Assembly (NCBI GenBank): GCA_901472405.1 | Contig: LR590463.1 | Location: forward strand, 1,364,001-1,428,000 | Reading direction: 5' to 3' | Length of the DNA stretch: 64,000 nt | Source of the DNA: Serratia rubidaea | Lineage (GTDB): Bacteria; Pseudomonadota; Gammaproteobacteria; Enterobacterales; Enterobacteriaceae | Part shown: positions 63,222-64,000 of the stretch, piece by piece | Layout: every line of letters starts with the position of its first letter | How positions within the stretch are numbered: the first letter of the stretch is position 1 | Program-made: the position numbers and the translations under genes | Notes under the pieces: model-generated | The model's database searches: none | What the model was told of the DNA's origin: nothing | The model's input: only the letters and a program-made list of their open reading frames with translations

Positions 63222-64000
63222 ATGGCATTTATCTCCCCGCGCGGACGCTTTCTGGCGTTGGCGCTGAGCATTCTGACACTGACCGCCGGCGGCGCGCAGG
63301 CGGCGGAGTCGGTTCGCGTCGGCTCTAAAATCGACACCGAAGGCTCGCTGCTGGGCAATATTATCGTGCAGGTGCTGGAAGCCAACGGTATCAAAACCGT
63401 CAACAAACTGCAGCTGGGCACCACCAAGGTGCTGCGCGGCGCGATTACCGCCGGCGAAATTGATATCTACCCGGAATATACCGGCAATGGCGCCTTCTTC
63501 TTCGCGGATGAAAAAGACCCGGCGTGGAAGAATGCGCAGGCCGGTTTCGCCAAAGTGAAACAGCTCGACTACGACAAAAACAAACTGGTGTGGCTGGACC
63601 CGGCGCCGGCCAACAATACCTGGACCATCGCGGTGCGTCAGGACGTGGCGGCGGCCAACCAGCTGAAAACGCTGGCGGATCTGGGCAAATGGATTAACGG
63701 CGGCGGCACGTTCAAGCTGGCGGCCTCGGCGGAGTTTATCGAGCGGCCGGACGCGCTGCCGGCGTTCCAGAAAGCCTACGGCTTTACCCTGAAGCAGGAT
63801 CAGCTGCTGTCGCTGGCCGGCGGTGATACCGCGGTCACCATCAAGGCGGCGGCGGAGCAGACCTCCGGCGTGAATGCCGCCATGGCCTACGGCACCGACG
63901 GCCCGGTGGCGGCGCTGGGCCTGCAGACGCTGGCGGATCCGCAGGGCGTGCAGCCGATCTATGCGCCGGCGCCGGTGATCCGCGAAAGCGCGCTGGTGCA
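63222..64000 (+). CDS. osmF: OsmF-like glycine betaine/osmoprotectant-binding protein, partial
   Basis: The open frame from ATG 63222 (AAGAGGA upstream) runs off the window after 259 residues. Signal peptide to about residue 27 (GGAQAAESV), then an OpuAC/OsmF-type domain: VRVGSKIDTEGSLLGNIIVQVLEANGI, AGEIDIYPEYTGNGAFFFADEK, PAPANNTWTIAVRQDVA, SGVNAAMAYGTDGPVAALGL. Matches OsmF (YehZ), the binding protein of the YehZYXW osmoprotectant ABC system; the other genes should follow. The E. coli system is controlled by RpoS. Confidence 0.9.
   Translation, partial: MAFISPRGRFLALALSILTLTAGGAQAAESVRVGSKIDTEGSLLGNIIVQVLEANGIKTVNKLQLGTTKVLRGAITAGEIDIYPEYTGNGAFFFADEKDPAWKNAQAGFAKVKQLDYDKNKLVWLDPAPANNTWTIAVRQDVAAANQLKTLADLGKWINGGGTFKLAASAEFIERPDALPAFQKAYGFTLKQDQLLSLAGGDTAVTIKAAAEQTSGVNAAMAYGTDGPVAALGLQTLADPQGVQPIYAPAPVIRESALV

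Overview
The window is a stretch of GC-rich enterobacterial chromosome. Gene content (LgoR/LgoD/LgoT, LsrK/LsrG, BglX, YehS, YjaB-, YbdL- and YcaC-like proteins, an OsmF-like binding protein, an ERIC repeat) points to Enterobacterales, and the high GC with this mix of accessory catabolic genes fits Serratia best; the species call is an inference. I saw no rRNA or tRNA gene, CRISPR array, insertion sequence or prophage.

Layout. 0-9 kb: a secreted isochorismatase-fold hydrolase, a GlxA/AraC regulator, an amino-acid binding protein with a methionine-type aminotransferase, a LysR regulator, the periplasmic beta-glucosidase BglX, and a small tautomerase/CMD pair opposite another LysR gene. 9.2-10.5 kb: an orphan partition cassette (ParA-type ATPase plus ribbon-helix-helix protein) flanked by AT-rich iterated motifs; a related motif cluster lies 44 kb away at 54.9 kb. 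10.5-12.6 kb: LysR and an MFS drug/nucleoside exporter. 12.9-20.6 kb: a GntR-controlled catabolic cluster (DUF1330, DUF1185 'amino acid synthesis' protein, alpha/beta hydrolase, flavin reductase carrying a Nudix-like tail, LLM monooxygenase, aldehyde dehydrogenase, NCS1 permease) with two perfect TGGTATACCA operators. 20.6-22.7 kb: lsrK and lsrG, back to back with no lsr transporter between them. 22.7-24.4 kb: a three-lipoprotein CsgG/DUF4810/DUF799 operon. 24.6-29.5 kb: MarR-GNAT fusion, DUF1471 and TetR genes sharing an operator-like repeat, YjaB-like acetyltransferase, Suppressor-of-fused protein, cysteine hydrolase. 29.5-34.1 kb: a dehydrogenase and the L-galactonate locus lgoT-lgoR/lgoD. 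34.2-37.9 kb: phosphonate transporter phnC-D-E-E behind a Pho-box-like site. 38.0-39.7 kb: yehS and a low-GC pair (secreted protein plus DUF5675). 40.1-51.9 kb: an ATP-dependent urea-degradation locus (allophanate hydrolase, urea carboxylase, GntR, urtABCDE) behind a sigma-54 consensus promoter. 52-54.8 kb: SseA-type sulfurtransferase, MerR/DUF2938 pair, Nudix, DUF523. 54.9-62 kb: amidohydrolase/ABM/YcaC cluster opposite LysR, a sugar-porter-like MFS gene, a zinc alcohol dehydrogenase. 62-64 kb: a membrane fatty-acid desaturase, an ERIC element and the start of an OsmF-like gene that runs off the window.

A caution on quality: about seventeen genes are broken by small frame changes. Where the family sequence lets the site be read, most look like a homopolymer one base short (GGG read as GG), and the two reading frames join into a normal-length family member. 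Sequencing or assembly error is the most likely cause. These genes are listed as pseudogene with their full span, but most are probably intact in the living strain.
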